Below, one piece after another: positions 9,691-19,026 of a DNA stretch of 64,000 nucleotides; positions within the stretch are counted from its first letter, which is position 1; each line of letters opens with the position of its first letter. The position numbers and the translations under genes are program-made. The stretch lies in contig JBKBIT010000003.1 of the NCBI GenBank assembly GCA_046297455.1, positions 62,001 through 126,000 of the forward strand. Direction: 5' to 3'. This DNA comes from ZYF759 sp046297455 (lineage in GTDB: Bacteria; Pseudomonadota; Alphaproteobacteria; Rhizobiales; Rhizobiaceae). The notes under the pieces were generated by a model. The model saw only the letters and a program-made list of their open reading frames with translations, did not search any database and was not told the DNA's origin.

Positions 9691-11378
9691 TCTCCAACGC
9701 CGTTCTTCTTCTTGCGCCGGTCCTGCTGTTGCCGCTGCTTCTCGGCTTGGTCGCGCTTCTGCCTGCCTTGCGATCGAGAGTTCTGGACCTTTTGCCGATC
9801 GCACCCCTGCCTGGACTGGCGGCGGCGGTTCTGGCGCCGGTTGGTACCTCGTTGGAAGCGCCCGATCTCCTGTTCGGCCTGCGACTGGACGTGACGGTCG
9901 AGGGCGGCCTGTTTCTCGGTTTTGCGTCTGCCCTTTGGATAGCCGCAGGCTTCTTCGCGCGCTCCTATATGCGGGGCAGCCGCGATCTGCCTGTGTTCTG
10001 CGCCTTCTGGTGCCTCACGCTGTTCGGCAATCTGGCCGTCTTCCTGGCGGGCGACGCGGCGACGTTCTATCTGGCCTTCGCCTGCGTTTCGCTTGCCGCC
10101 TATCCGCTGGTCGTGCACGAGCGCTCCAACCGGGCGATGCAGGCCGGGCTCGTCTACATCGTTCTGGCATTGATCGGCGAAGCGCTGTTGCTTCTCGGCA
10201 TGCTGCTGGCAGTTGCTGCTGCGGATGGCATCCTCCTTACGGATGTACGGCAGGCACTCGGCGCCTCTACCGATGGTCTCACCGTCGCGCTGTTGGTGGC
10301 CGGGTTCGGCATCAAGGCCGGCATGATACCGCTTCACGTCTGGCTGCCGCTCGCGCATCCCGCGGCACCCACGCCGGCATCCGCCGTCCTGAGCGGTGCC
10401 ATCGTCAAGGCGGGCATATTCGGATTGATCCAGTTCCTGCCGGTCGGGGGCGAGATCGGCAACTGGGGCTCCATCCTCATCTGGATCGGCGTTGCCGGTG
10501 CATGGTTCGGGATCGCGGTCGGGCTGACTCAGGCCAACCCCAAGACCATTCTGGCTTACTCCACGGTCAGCCAGATGGGTATTGTCGTCGCCGTGATCGG
10601 TTCGGCGATGCTGCCGGGCGGTGGCCCGGCTGCGCTGGCCGCCGCCTCGCTCTACGCGCTGCACCACGGTCTCGCCAAAGGGGCGCTGTTCATGGGCGTC
10701 GGTGTCGCGCAAAAAGCCGGCCCGCGCGCCATCGCCCCGGTCATGGCCGTTCTTGCACTTGTCGCCCTTTCGGTTGCCGGGCTGCCGCTACTGGGCGGTG
10801 CCTTTGCCAAGCTTGCAATAAAAGGGCCGCTGGGCGGCGGGATGGTGGAGATCCTGATTGCGGCTAGCGCCGCAGGAACCAGTCTGATCCTGTTGAGATA
10901 CCTTGTCCGGCTCCATGCCGTGCGCCCGACCGAGGATGCAGTACCGGGGCTTGGCCTGATCGCGCCGTTCGCCGCGATCGCGTTGGCGGCGCTGGTTGCG
11001 CCCTGGTTCCTTTTCGCGGGCTGGTCGGGCCAGTCGCTCGCCTATGCATTCGAGTGGTCCAATATCTGGGCAGGCCTCTGGCCTCTTCTCGTGGCGGGTG
11101 TTGTCGCCGCCGCCGTGCTCCTGCGCCATGGCCTCAAGTCGCCCGCGATCCCGGAAGGCGATCTTGTCGTGCCCGCCAAGGCCGTCATTTCGTCGTTGGC
11201 TGGCTTCTGGTCGGCTGCGGGCGACAGGTTCGCGACGCCGTTTCCTGCCTTGCGCAGGCCTGCGCTCAACGCCGCTTCCCTGCTCGCCTGGCTGGAGGCC
11301 CGATTGTCCAACTGGGCCGTGGCAGGCAGCCTGATGGCACTTCTCGTTCTGGCTATGATCGCGGCCAACGGGCTCTAG
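9687..11378 (+). CDS. Third antiporter-type proton-conducting subunit
   Basis: A 563-residue NuoL/M/N-family protein, the longest of the three and last in the operon. It shares the core (GFGIKAGMIPLHVWLPLAHP, AAPTPASAVLSGAIVKAG) and SLYALHHGLAKGALFMGVGV. A longer C-terminal part (about residues 420-563) contains additional membrane segments and a cytosolic stretch, LRHGLKSPAIPEGDLVVPAK, resembling NuoL/MrpA-type extensions. FYLAFACVSLAAYPLVVHER retains the topology of the acidic helix, but the usual glutamate position reads differently (FACVS instead of YELLT), so its first half-channel may be altered. It overlaps the previous stop by four bases; 27 bp separate it from the convergent mscS gene. 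Confidence 0.85.
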
Positions 11379-11405
11379 AGTGGTCCAGCATTCGCAGGAT
11401 TTGGT

Positions 11406-13730
11406 CTAGCCTGACGACCGGCCTTCCATCTCGCGCGCCTCGTTGACGGGTTCGGCGACCGACGCGGTATCGAACTCCTCTTTCTCGGCAGGCGCCTCCT
11501 CGATCGCCTGTTCCTCGATCACGGGGCTGCGGCGCAGGTTGAGGGCAGGCGAGCGGCCCTGCTTGTCCTCGCCCATGTAGAGCGTGACGTGCGGGAACGG
11601 GATCTCGATACCGTGCCTGTCGAAGACCTGCTTGATCAGTTCGTTATAGGCGCGGCCGGTGCCCCACTGCATGCCGGGCCGGGTCTTGATGCGGGCGCGC
11701 ACCATGACCGCCGAATCGCCGAAAGATGTCACCCCCTGGATGTCCAGCGGCTCCAGGATGTGGAACTTGTGGTCGGTTTCCATCAACAGGTCGTATGCTT
11801 CCAGCATGGCGGCCTTCACCTCGCCGATATCCTCGCGATAGGCCACGCCGATCTCCGCCACATGGAAGGAGAAGCCCTTCATCATGTTGGACACTGAATC
11901 GACCGACGAGAACGGGATCAGGTGAACCGTGCCGTCGAGCGAGCGGATCGAGACGGAGCGGATGGTCAGTTTTTCCACCACGCCCGCACGGCCGGCCACC
12001 TCGACCACGTCGCCCTCGTTCATGATGTTTTCGAACTGGATGAAGATGCCGGTGATGATGTCCTGGACGAATTTCTGGGCACCGAAACCGATGGCGAGAC
12101 CCAGCACACCGGCACCAGCCAGAAGCGGGGCGATGTTGACGCCGATCTGGGCCAGCGCCAGCATCGCCACCATGACGGCAAGCGTGATGGTGAAGGCGTT
12201 TCGGAATAGCGCCAGGAGGGTCTTTTCGCGCGCTGTCGGGACCGAGCCGTAATTGGGGTTCAGCCGGTATTCGACCCAGGAAGACATGGCCAGATAGATG
12301 ACGAAGCCCGCCAAAACGATGAAGACGGCCGATATCAGCGCGCCTGTGGTCCGCTGGCCGCCCTCGGTGGCGACCCAGCCGAAGAAGTCGATCAGCGACC
12401 AGGCCTGGGCGATGGCGATGATGACGCCGAACAGCACTATGGTGCGCACGATCTGCATGACGCGCGGCACAAACGCCTGAAGCCTCGCCTCAAGCAGGGG
12501 AAGTCGCTCCTTGATGTCGTCGGGCAACCGCACGCCGACATTGATCATGCGCGAGATGAAGCCGATGACGAAACTGCCGACGAGGATGGCCAGCAGCGAC
12601 TGTCCCGTGGCCCTCAGCATGAAGGGAAGGGCTTCCGCCGGGTTCGTGAGCCATACAGCGAGAAGCGCCAGCAGGTAGAAGATGGCGACCATGTGCCAAT
12701 AGCGACCGACCACAGCCAGGGTGCGGGACAGGACATCCTCCCGACCGGCCCTTGCGCGCGCCGACAGCGCATCCCTGACCTGGTTCTTGTTCTGCAGGAT
12801 GATCAGGATGCCGATGATGACGGCGGCCTTCATGATCAGCACCCGCAGCGCCTGCGCGGCACCGGGCGACAATTGCTCGGCAAGGATTGGCGCCAGAAGC
12901 ATGAAGGTGTAGCCGATCAGCGAGACTAGGCGCGCCGACCAGAAATACCAGTAGGCGGCCGTGGTGTCGCTCATCGGGACGAACCGCAATTCGGGGTCGC
13001 GGTGCTCGAATACGGCCCGCATCACGACCTTGATCGTCTCGACGACAAGAAAGGCGTTGAGCAGCAGGGTCTGGTTGATCTGCATGCGACCGAAAGTGTC
13101 AGACAGGAAGTTAATCGCCACGAAATAGCCGATAGTCCATGCCAGAAGGACGGCGGCCATGTCAGCTGCACCCGCGGCCAGCACGCCGCCGGCCCGGTTG
13201 ATCCAGGCTGTGCCGGCCAGTCTCGCCGCGATGGCACTCTGGATGCGCGCAGCCGCAAGTCGCAGCAGGAAGAACGATGTGAACAGGGTGACGAGCAGAA
13301 TCGAGAGATTGGTCAGCATCGCTGCCAGTCGGGCAAAGTCTGCCTCTGCGGCACTGCTGAAGAGCTCACCGACATCGGACAGCACGTCGACGATCGAGGT
13401 TACGGTCGCGGCAAGGCCTTCCGCCACGCTACGCGTGTATTCCGCGATCTGGCGGGCAATCGTCGGGTCGATTACGCCTTCCGCGGCCGCGGCCTGCTCT
13501 TCTGCTTCGGCCGGCGACAGCGTTCCGTCCGTGCCTTCGGCGCGCTGGCGCAGCAGTTCGAGCAGTTCGCGCCGGGTCGCGTCGTCCTCCAGCAGCCTGA
13601 TCAACTCATCGAGATTGCCTTGCGTCGCCGGCTGGCCGGATTCGACCGGTGCAGGAGCGGTTGTTTCCTGAGCTGCCGCGGGGACAGAAAGGCTCATGAT
13701 CGCGGCGAACAGGACGGCTAGCAGGCGCAT
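11406..13730 (-). CDS. Large MscS-type mechanosensitive channel
   Basis: A 774-residue protein with a signal peptide (MRLLAVLFAAIMSLSVPAAAQ), a periplasmic region of about 100 residues rich in Glu/Ala (LDELIRLLEDDATRRELLEL), and multiple membrane helices from about residue 125 to 580. The MscS pore helix and beta domain follow, with LLAGAGVLGLAIGFGAQKFV and FENIMNEGDVVEVAGRAGVV, and then the alpha/beta vestibule ending PFPHVTLYMGEDKQG. A 60-residue acidic tail completes it. The size and extra helices fit the YbdG/YnaI/MscK-like large MscS proteins that release solutes on hypo-osmotic shock. AAGGAG precedes the ATG. It converges on the antiporter operon, an ion- and osmo-stress neighbourhood. 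Confidence 0.9.
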   Translation of the reverse strand: MRLLAVLFAAIMSLSVPAAAQETTAPAPVESGQPATQGNLDELIRLLEDDATRRELLELLRQRAEGTDGTLSPAEAEEQAAAAEGVIDPTIARQIAEYTRSVAEGLAATVTSIVDVLSDVGELFSSAAEADFARLAAMLTNLSILLVTLFTSFFLLRLAAARIQSAIAARLAGTAWINRAGGVLAAGAADMAAVLLAWTIGYFVAINFLSDTFGRMQINQTLLLNAFLVVETIKVVMRAVFEHRDPELRFVPMSDTTAAYWYFWSARLVSLIGYTFMLLAPILAEQLSPGAAQALRVLIMKAAVIIGILIILQNKNQVRDALSARARAGREDVLSRTLAVVGRYWHMVAIFYLLALLAVWLTNPAEALPFMLRATGQSLLAILVGSFVIGFISRMINVGVRLPDDIKERLPLLEARLQAFVPRVMQIVRTIVLFGVIIAIAQAWSLIDFFGWVATEGGQRTTGALISAVFIVLAGFVIYLAMSSWVEYRLNPNYGSVPTAREKTLLALFRNAFTITLAVMVAMLALAQIGVNIAPLLAGAGVLGLAIGFGAQKFVQDIITGIFIQFENIMNEGDVVEVAGRAGVVEKLTIRSVSIRSLDGTVHLIPFSSVDSVSNMMKGFSFHVAEIGVAYREDIGEVKAAMLEAYDLLMETDHKFHILEPLDIQGVTSFGDSAVMVRARIKTRPGMQWGTGRAYNELIKQVFDRHGIEIPFPHVTLYMGEDKQGRSPALNLRRSPVIEEQAIEEAPAEKEEFDTASVAEPVNEAREMEGRSSG

Positions 13731-13917
13731 TAACGATGTCTCCTTGAGGCGGCATGGCCGGACAGGATGGGAATGGAGGAGCCAAGGTCAAGCCTTGTGG
13801 CGGAAAAGACCGACCCTAAACGCGGCTGAGCGGAGGTGGTTTCGTTGTGCCCGCTTGCGGGATAGACTGTAGCGGTCGGCCGCATCGCTGCGACCGGCAT
13901 CGAATTGGCAGGAAGGC

Positions 13918-15318
13918 ATGGCAACATCCGAGATAGGCAATGATGACCGCAGACGCATATGGCGCTGGCGTTCGCTGGCGTCGCTCCGAGGGCGTCGTCT
14001 GCGCCGCGGCATCTCCCAGTATCTGCCCAAGGGCCTCTACGCACGCTCGCTGATCATCGTGATCGCGCCGATGATCCTGCTGCAGTCGGTGGTGGCCTTC
14101 GTGTTCATGGAACGCCATTGGCAGACGGTTACGCACCGCCTGTCGGCTGCCGTCACCCGCGACATTGCCGCCATCATCGACATGATCGAGACGTTTCCTT
14201 CCGGCGACAACCACGCCGAGGTGATCCGCATCGCGCAGGAACGTCTCAATCTCCGCGTCGACCTGCTGCCGCCCGATCCGCTGCCGGCGCCCGGCCCGCG
14301 CCCCTTCTTCGGCATTCTCGACGAGTTCCTCTCGGCCGAGATCAGTCGCCAGATCAACCTGCCCTTCTGGCTCGACACCGTCGGGGATTCCAACATCGTG
14401 GAAATCCGCGTGCGGATGGAGGACCAGGTGCTCAGGGTGTTTGCGCGCCGAAGCCAGACCTACGCCTCCAACACCCACATCTTCCTGTTGTGGATGATCG
14501 GCACGTCGCTGTTCCTGCTGGCGATCGCGATTGCCTTCCTGCGCAACCAGATCAGGCCGATCACCCAGCTTGCCGAGGCGGCCGACAGTTTCGGTAAGGG
14601 GCGCCCGATGCCAGCCGATTTCCAGCCACGCGGGGCCGAGGAAGTCCGCCGCGCCGGCGCCGCCTTCCTGCGCATGCGCGAGCGCATCGAGCGTCAGATC
14701 GACCAGAGGACCGCGATGCTCACGGGCGTCAGCCACGACCTGAGGACCATCCTGACCCGCTTCAAGCTGCAGCTTGCGCTGGTCGGCTCCAACGCGGATG
14801 TCGAGGCGCTCAACCAGGACATCAACGAGATGCAGTCGATGCTGGAAGGGTATCTCGCCTTCGCGCGCGGCGAGGCTGCCGAGGACACCGGCAGCTTCGA
14901 CCTGGCGGCGTGCCTGGACCGGCTGGCAGAGGAAGCCAGCCTGAAGAAGCGCCACTTTTCCGTCTCGCTTGAAGGACCAAACGAGGTTCAGGTGCGGCCA
15001 ACGGCCTTCTCGCGGCTGATGTCCAACATGGTCGGCAATGCGCTGCGCTATGCAACCCGCGTCGAGGTTGCTGCGCGCAATCGCGACGGCCGCCTGGAGG
15101 TCATTGTCGACGACGATGGCCCGGGTATTCCGGCCGAGCGCAGGGAAGACGTCTTCAAGCCCTTCGTGCGCCTCGACGAGGCGCGCAATCAGGACGAAGG
15201 CGGAACGGGACTTGGCCTGTCTATTGCCCGTGACATCGCCCGCAGCCATGGCGGCGACATCAGACTGGAAGACAGCCCGCTGGGCGGCCTTCGCGCGGTC
15301 GTGCGCGTGCCGGCCTGA
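13918..15318 (+). CDS. EnvZ-like sensor histidine kinase
   Basis: A 466-residue membrane kinase. An arginine-rich N-terminus leads into the first membrane helix (ARSLIIVIAPMILLQSVVAF, about residues 42-61). A periplasmic sensor of about 120 residues follows, then a second helix (FLLWMIGTSLFLLAIAIAFL). HAMP comes next (RNQIRPITQLAEAADSFGKG), and the HisKA box LTGVSHDLRTILTRFKLQLA with phospho-histidine H273. The ATPase domain has N, G1 and G2 boxes: MVGNALRYA, VDDDGPGIP and GGTGLGLSIARDIARSHGGD. The domain order is that of EnvZ, partner of OmpR-type regulators, so the regulator at 2959-3660 is the obvious candidate, although 10 kb separates them here. AGGAAGG precedes the ATG. Confidence 0.92.
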   Translation: MATSEIGNDDRRRIWRWRSLASLRGRRLRRGISQYLPKGLYARSLIIVIAPMILLQSVVAFVFMERHWQTVTHRLSAAVTRDIAAIIDMIETFPSGDNHAEVIRIAQERLNLRVDLLPPDPLPAPGPRPFFGILDEFLSAEISRQINLPFWLDTVGDSNIVEIRVRMEDQVLRVFARRSQTYASNTHIFLLWMIGTSLFLLAIAIAFLRNQIRPITQLAEAADSFGKGRPMPADFQPRGAEEVRRAGAAFLRMRERIERQIDQRTAMLTGVSHDLRTILTRFKLQLALVGSNADVEALNQDINEMQSMLEGYLAFARGEAAEDTGSFDLAACLDRLAEEASLKKRHFSVSLEGPNEVQVRPTAFSRLMSNMVGNALRYATRVEVAARNRDGRLEVIVDDDGPGIPAERREDVFKPFVRLDEARNQDEGGTGLGLSIARDIARSHGGDIRLEDSPLGGLRAVVRVPA

Positions 15319-15340
15319 TGAGGCCGATGTTAAGCTGCTT

Positions 15341-15697
15341 CTAGAACAACCGTCCGCCGTCGGGCACGGTCAGGTCGACGCTGGCCAGAACCACCTCGCC
15401 GTCTTCGTCGGGAAAGCCCAGCGTCAGGACTTCCGACATGAACTTGCCGATCTGGCGCGGGGGAAAATTGACGACCGCCATCACCTGGCGACCGCGAAGC
15501 GTATCCGGCGAATAATGACGGGTGATCTGGGCGGACGATTTCTTCACGCCGATCTCAGGACCGAAATCTATCCTGAGCTTGATCGACGGCTTGCGTGCTT
15601 CCGGATAGGGTTCGGCTTCGACGATAGTTCCGACACGGATGTCGACCTTCATGAAGTCGTCGAAGCCGATCTCCGGCGCTTTTGCCTCGTCCGCCAT
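15341..15697 (-). CDS. csaA: CsaA-like tRNA-binding-domain protein
   Basis: A 118-residue single-domain protein with the tRNA-binding OB fold shared by CsaA, Trbp111 and the C-terminus of methionyl-tRNA synthetase. Visible motifs are FMKVDIRVGTIVEAEPYPEA, LRIDFGPEIGVKKSSAQI and VNFPPRQIGKFMSEVLTLGF. CsaA dimers have been described as export-related chaperones in Bacillus, but a role in rhizobia is not established. It starts seven bases after the stop of the YbjN-like gene, so the two are almost certainly co-transcribed. Confidence 0.88.
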   Translation of the reverse strand: MADEAKAPEIGFDDFMKVDIRVGTIVEAEPYPEARKPSIKLRIDFGPEIGVKKSSAQITRHYSPDTLRGRQVMAVVNFPPRQIGKFMSEVLTLGFPDEDGEVVLASVDLTVPDGGRLF

Positions 15698-15704
15698 GCA
15701 GGCC

Positions 15705-16205
15705 TCAGGCCGAGCCGCAGGTCTCGAACAGGGCGCTGTCGAGAGCGTCTCGCGCGCTCGAGCCCGACCAGAGCACGAACTGGAACGCCTGATAGTAGCA
15801 TTCGCAGGCTTCCAGCGCGCTGTGCAGGAGCACTTCGACCTGTTGGCTGGAAGGCTCGAGGCCGCCGGCCAGAAGCAGCGACTGGCGGAACATCACCGCA
15901 CCTTCCTGCTCCCAGAAATCGAAATGGCCAAACAACATCTGCTCGTTGATGAGCGAGATCAGACGCATCACTTCCAGCGTCCTGTTCTCCGGCACCTTGA
16001 TGTCAAAAGCGCAGGCAAGATGCAGTGCCTCGAACTCCTCGATCCAGGAATAGGAAACGTGGTAGTCGGTCCAGTTGCCCGAAACGGCGATCGAAATCTC
16101 GTCATCGCCGCTGCGCTCGAAAGACCAGTCATTGGCATTGGCGACGTGTTCGATCACATCGACGGGGTGGGCGTCTCGCGCCAAGTCGTATTCGTGAATA
16201 TCCAT
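15705..16205 (-). CDS. YbjN domain-containing protein
   Basis: A 166-residue cytosolic protein of the YbjN/type III chaperone-like fold. The start MDIHEYDLARDAHPVDVIEH was chosen at 16205; the frame opens 32 codons earlier but there the composition is unlike the protein and no ribosome site exists. The central part NWTDYHVSYSWIEEFEALHL and the SLINEQMLFGHFDFWEQEGA segment are typical of alphaproteobacterial YbjN proteins. The C-terminus ends in FETCGSA. E. coli YbjN has been linked to motility and stress phenotypes, but no biochemical activity is known. It is upstream of and probably co-transcribed with csaA. Confidence 0.8.
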   Translation of the reverse strand: MDIHEYDLARDAHPVDVIEHVANANDWSFERSGDDEISIAVSGNWTDYHVSYSWIEEFEALHLACAFDIKVPENRTLEVMRLISLINEQMLFGHFDFWEQEGAVMFRQSLLLAGGLEPSSQQVEVLLHSALEACECYYQAFQFVLWSGSSARDALDSALFETCGSA

Positions 16206-16536
16206 TGATCGCTCTTTATCTGCCTCGTGCCCTATGCGGGTTCGACCGCACGGTCCTTCCCGCATGTCGCCAATGTCGCACCCGTAGCCTGCGCGGGGCA
16301 TGCGTGCCCGAGGGTTTCCGCGGTTCCCTCAACCTCCCGATTGCCGTTCAGTTTCGGAAACCGTTCCGAATCAAGCAACAAATTCAGTCTATTGATGCTC
16401 GCTAGCCTGAACAGTCCCTTTTTGGGACAGGGTGCCGGAAGGTGTGGAAAGGCAATTGTCGCACTCGTGGCGACGACACCTAAGCGACTCTCGCTAAACC
16501 GTTTTCCGGGCTCGAAGCCGTGTTGATAACTTGCGG
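16206..16536. other. 331-bp intergenic region without a convincing gene
   Basis: This stretch lies upstream of the YbjN-like gene and downstream of ubiK, both on the minus strand, so it should hold the YbjN-csaA promoter. I see a short hairpin, GTCCC-TTTTT-GGGAC, at 16417-16431, and a second weak stem around TTGTCGC / GCGACGA near 16457-16476. Neither has the features of a known RNA family. Open frames here are short and have shadow-like composition. Confidence 0.4.
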
Positions 16537-16824
16537 CTATTTCTTGGCTGCCGGCTTGGCGGGCGCCTTCTTGGCGCTGGCGCCCATGGCTTCGAGTTCG
16601 GCAATGCGGGCCGCCAGCTTCTCGTTTTCGGCCCGCGCCTTCAGGGCCATGTCGCGAACAGCCTCGAATTCCTCGCGCTGGACCAGGTCCATGGAATTCA
16701 GCATCCGCTCGGCCTGCGACCGAAACGCCGTCTCCATTTCCTTGCGCACGCCCTGAGCGGCGCCGGCGGCGTCGGTCATCAGCTTGGCCAGTTCGTCGAG
16801 AATGCGGTTCGGACCGTTGGACAT
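16537..16824 (-). CDS. ubiK: Ubiquinone biosynthesis accessory factor UbiK (BMFP family)
   Basis: A 95-residue coiled-coil protein starting MSNGPNRILDELAKLMTDAA. The family pattern is clear: an N-terminal amphipathic helix, VRKEMETAFRSQAERMLNSM, then VQREEFEAVRDMALKARAEN and a heptad-rich ELEA segment. It ends in an Ala/Lys/Pro tail (KKAPAKPAAKK). UbiK proteins trimerise, bind lipids and help the UbiJ-type complex in aerobic ubiquinone synthesis in E. coli. The older name is BMFP or YqiC, from Brucella membrane-fusogenic protein. It is divergent from lgt, with about 150 bp between starts. Confidence 0.88.
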   Translation of the reverse strand: MSNGPNRILDELAKLMTDAAGAAQGVRKEMETAFRSQAERMLNSMDLVQREEFEAVRDMALKARAENEKLAARIAELEAMGASAKKAPAKPAAKK

Positions 16825-16973
16825 CGTCGTTGCCTCTTGAGTTAAGAAAGGAAGTAAGGGCGACACGGAACGAATGCAAGTCCGCCGGCAAGGGCGACGC
16901 CTTGACCGGACGGCCACCACACCGCATATCACCGCGGCAGAATGCGGGCTGCGGCGCCGAACCGGAGAAGACC

Positions 16974-17825
16974 TTGCCAGAAACGCTATTGCTTCCCTTG
17001 TCGGCTATTGCCTTTCCCGACATCGATCCCGTTCTGATCGAGATAGGGCCGCTCGCGATCCGCTGGTATGGTCTGGCATGGATCGCCGGCATCCTTTTTG
17101 CCTGGTGGTATGCGAAGCGGCTCGTCACCAGCGAGCGCCTCTGGCCGGACGGCAAGGCTCCCTGCACGGCATTGGATATCGACGATTTCCTGATCTGGGC
17201 TGCGATCGGCACACTGCTCGGCGGGCGCGTCGGATACGTGCTCTTCTACGACTTCGCCTCCTTCGCGGCCAATCCGCTCAACATCTTCGCCATCTGGCAA
17301 GGCGGCATGTCGTTCCATGGTGGCTTTCTCGGTACGACGGTGGCGATGATCCTGTTTGCTCGTCGGCGTGGCATCCGGGTCTGGAGCCTGTTCGACGTGA
17401 TCGCGGCCGGAGTGCCGGTCGGTCTTGGTCTGGTGCGGGTCACGAATTTCATCAATTCCGAACTCTGGGGCCGCCCTACCGATGTGCCTTGGGGGGTGGT
17501 GTTTCCAAATGGTGGACCGTTCGTGCGCCACCCGAGCCAGCTCTACGAAGCCGTGCTGGAAGGGCTGGTTCTGTTCATCGTCCTGCGCATCCTGACACAC
17601 TGGCTGCTGCAGTTGCGCGCGCCCGGTCTCGTGGCGGGCGTGTTCGTCGCCGGCTACGGGCTATCGCGAATCATCGTGGAGTTCTATCGCGAGCCGGATT
17701 CCCATATCGGTTACCTCGCCGGGAACTGGCTGACGATGGGTATGATCCTCTCCCTGCCGATGGTGCTTATCGGCCTATGGGCAGCGGTCACCGCGCGCAC
17801 GGCGCTCAACGTCCCGCAGCGATGA
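16974..17825 (+). CDS. lgt: Prolipoprotein diacylglyceryl transferase
   Basis: A 283-residue, seven-helix inner-membrane enzyme that moves diacylglyceryl from phosphatidylglycerol to the lipobox cysteine of prolipoproteins. I chose the TTG at 16974, behind GGAGAAG, because it gives the normal length and starts just before IDPVLIEIGPLAIRWYGLAW. Upstream codons read unlike protein and overlap the ubiK promoter. Conserved features are GGRVGYVLFYD, the catalytic-region MSFHGGFLG, RVTNFINSELWGRPT (the family's usual GRxGN is here VRVTN) and RHPSQLYEAVLEG. It heads an operon, overlapping the next gene by ATGA. Substrates nearby include the lipoprotein at 21053 and Pal. Confidence 0.93.
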   Translation: MPETLLLPLSAIAFPDIDPVLIEIGPLAIRWYGLAWIAGILFAWWYAKRLVTSERLWPDGKAPCTALDIDDFLIWAAIGTLLGGRVGYVLFYDFASFAANPLNIFAIWQGGMSFHGGFLGTTVAMILFARRRGIRVWSLFDVIAAGVPVGLGLVRVTNFINSELWGRPTDVPWGVVFPNGGPFVRHPSQLYEAVLEGLVLFIVLRILTHWLLQLRAPGLVAGVFVAGYGLSRIIVEFYREPDSHIGYLAGNWLTMGMILSLPMVLIGLWAAVTARTALNVPQR

Positions 17826-18898
17826 CGCCGCTCGGCGAAAAACTCGTCCGGCTGATCTCGGCGACAGGGCCTATCCCTGTCTCCGACTACATGGCGCATT
17901 GCCTGTTCGACCCCCACCACGGCTACTACACCACCCGCGAGCCCTTTGGTGCCGAAGGCGACTTCACCACCGCGCCCGAGATCAGTCAGATGTTCGGGGA
18001 ATTGGTCGCGATCTGGCTCTACAATGCATGGACCTTTGCCGACCGCCCGGATGCTCCGGTTCTGGCCGAGATTGGTCCCGGCCGCGGTACGTTGATGAGG
18101 GATATCGTGCGCACGCTTGTCCGGCTCGATCCCGGTTTCGTGCGGCGGACGCGTTTCGAACTTGTGGAAACCAGCCCGCGCCTGCGCGAGATCCAGGGGA
18201 CCACGCTGGCCGAGAGCCTTCCCGCCTTTGCCTGGCATGATAGCGTCGAAACACTCCCGGACGGTCCGCTTTTCATCGTCGGGAACGAGCTTTTCGATGC
18301 GATTCCCATTCGCCAGTTCGTCAAGCTGAAGTCCGGCTGGAGCGAGCGCATGGTTGGCCTCGGTGATGATGGCTCGCTGCAATTCGTGGCGGCGGCGGGC
18401 GTGGAACCCGCAGGGCTGCCAGCCGACGCCGCGGCGGCGCCTGAAGGCGCGATCTTCGAGATCGCCCCGGCGCGTGCGGCGCTGATGGATGATGTCGCAG
18501 AGCGCATTGCGCGTGGCGGCGGTGCGGGGCTCTTCATTGATTATGGCCATGTCGAAGCCGGTCTCGGCGATACGCTCCAGGCCGTCGGCCGCCATCGTTA
18601 CGTGGATCCGCTGCAGGCGCCTGGCGAAGTGGATCTGACCACCCATGTCGATTTTGCTGCGCTGGCTGCTATTGCCGTGGCGCACGGGCTCGATCATCGG
18701 CTGGTGACGCAAGGCGATTTTCTGCTGGAAATGGGCCTGCTCGAACGTGCCGGCAGCCTGGGCGCTTCAGCCGATGAACGAGGCAGGGAAGCGATCCGTG
18801 GGCAAGTCGAGCGGCTGGCTGGTCCAGACGGCATGGGCAAGCTCTTCAAGGTGCTGACCGTGGCCAGGTCCGCTGTCGTGCGTGCGCCTGATCTTTGA
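17822..18898 (+). CDS. MidA/NDUFAF7-family SAM-dependent methyltransferase
   Basis: A 358-residue protein of the DUF185/COG1565 family. It starts MTPLGEKLVRLISATGPIPV and has the family N-terminus FDPHHGYYTTREPFGAEGDF. The Rossmann SAM site is LAEIGPGRGTLMRDIVRTL (about residues 81-99), and GNELFDAIPIRQF and LFIDYGH follow. The mitochondrial homologue NDUFAF7 (MidA) methylates an arginine of the 49-kDa complex I subunit; bacterial targets are less certain. The start overlaps the lgt stop, and lgt-midA-pgeF is a common alphaproteobacterial order. Confidence 0.88.
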   Translation: MTPLGEKLVRLISATGPIPVSDYMAHCLFDPHHGYYTTREPFGAEGDFTTAPEISQMFGELVAIWLYNAWTFADRPDAPVLAEIGPGRGTLMRDIVRTLVRLDPGFVRRTRFELVETSPRLREIQGTTLAESLPAFAWHDSVETLPDGPLFIVGNELFDAIPIRQFVKLKSGWSERMVGLGDDGSLQFVAAAGVEPAGLPADAAAAPEGAIFEIAPARAALMDDVAERIARGGGAGLFIDYGHVEAGLGDTLQAVGRHRYVDPLQAPGEVDLTTHVDFAALAAIAVAHGLDHRLVTQGDFLLEMGLLERAGSLGASADERGREAIRGQVERLAGPDGMGKLFKVLTVARSAVVRAPDL

Positions 18899-19026
18899 TG
18901 AGTCGCAGCAACGGGCACATTGACTTGGCAGCGGCGCTGCCTCACCATCCGCTGCAAATCGGGTCGGCAGGGGAGGGGCGTCAAGACCCATTCGTTCGTC
19001 CCGACGGGAGCAGAAAAAGGCGGCAT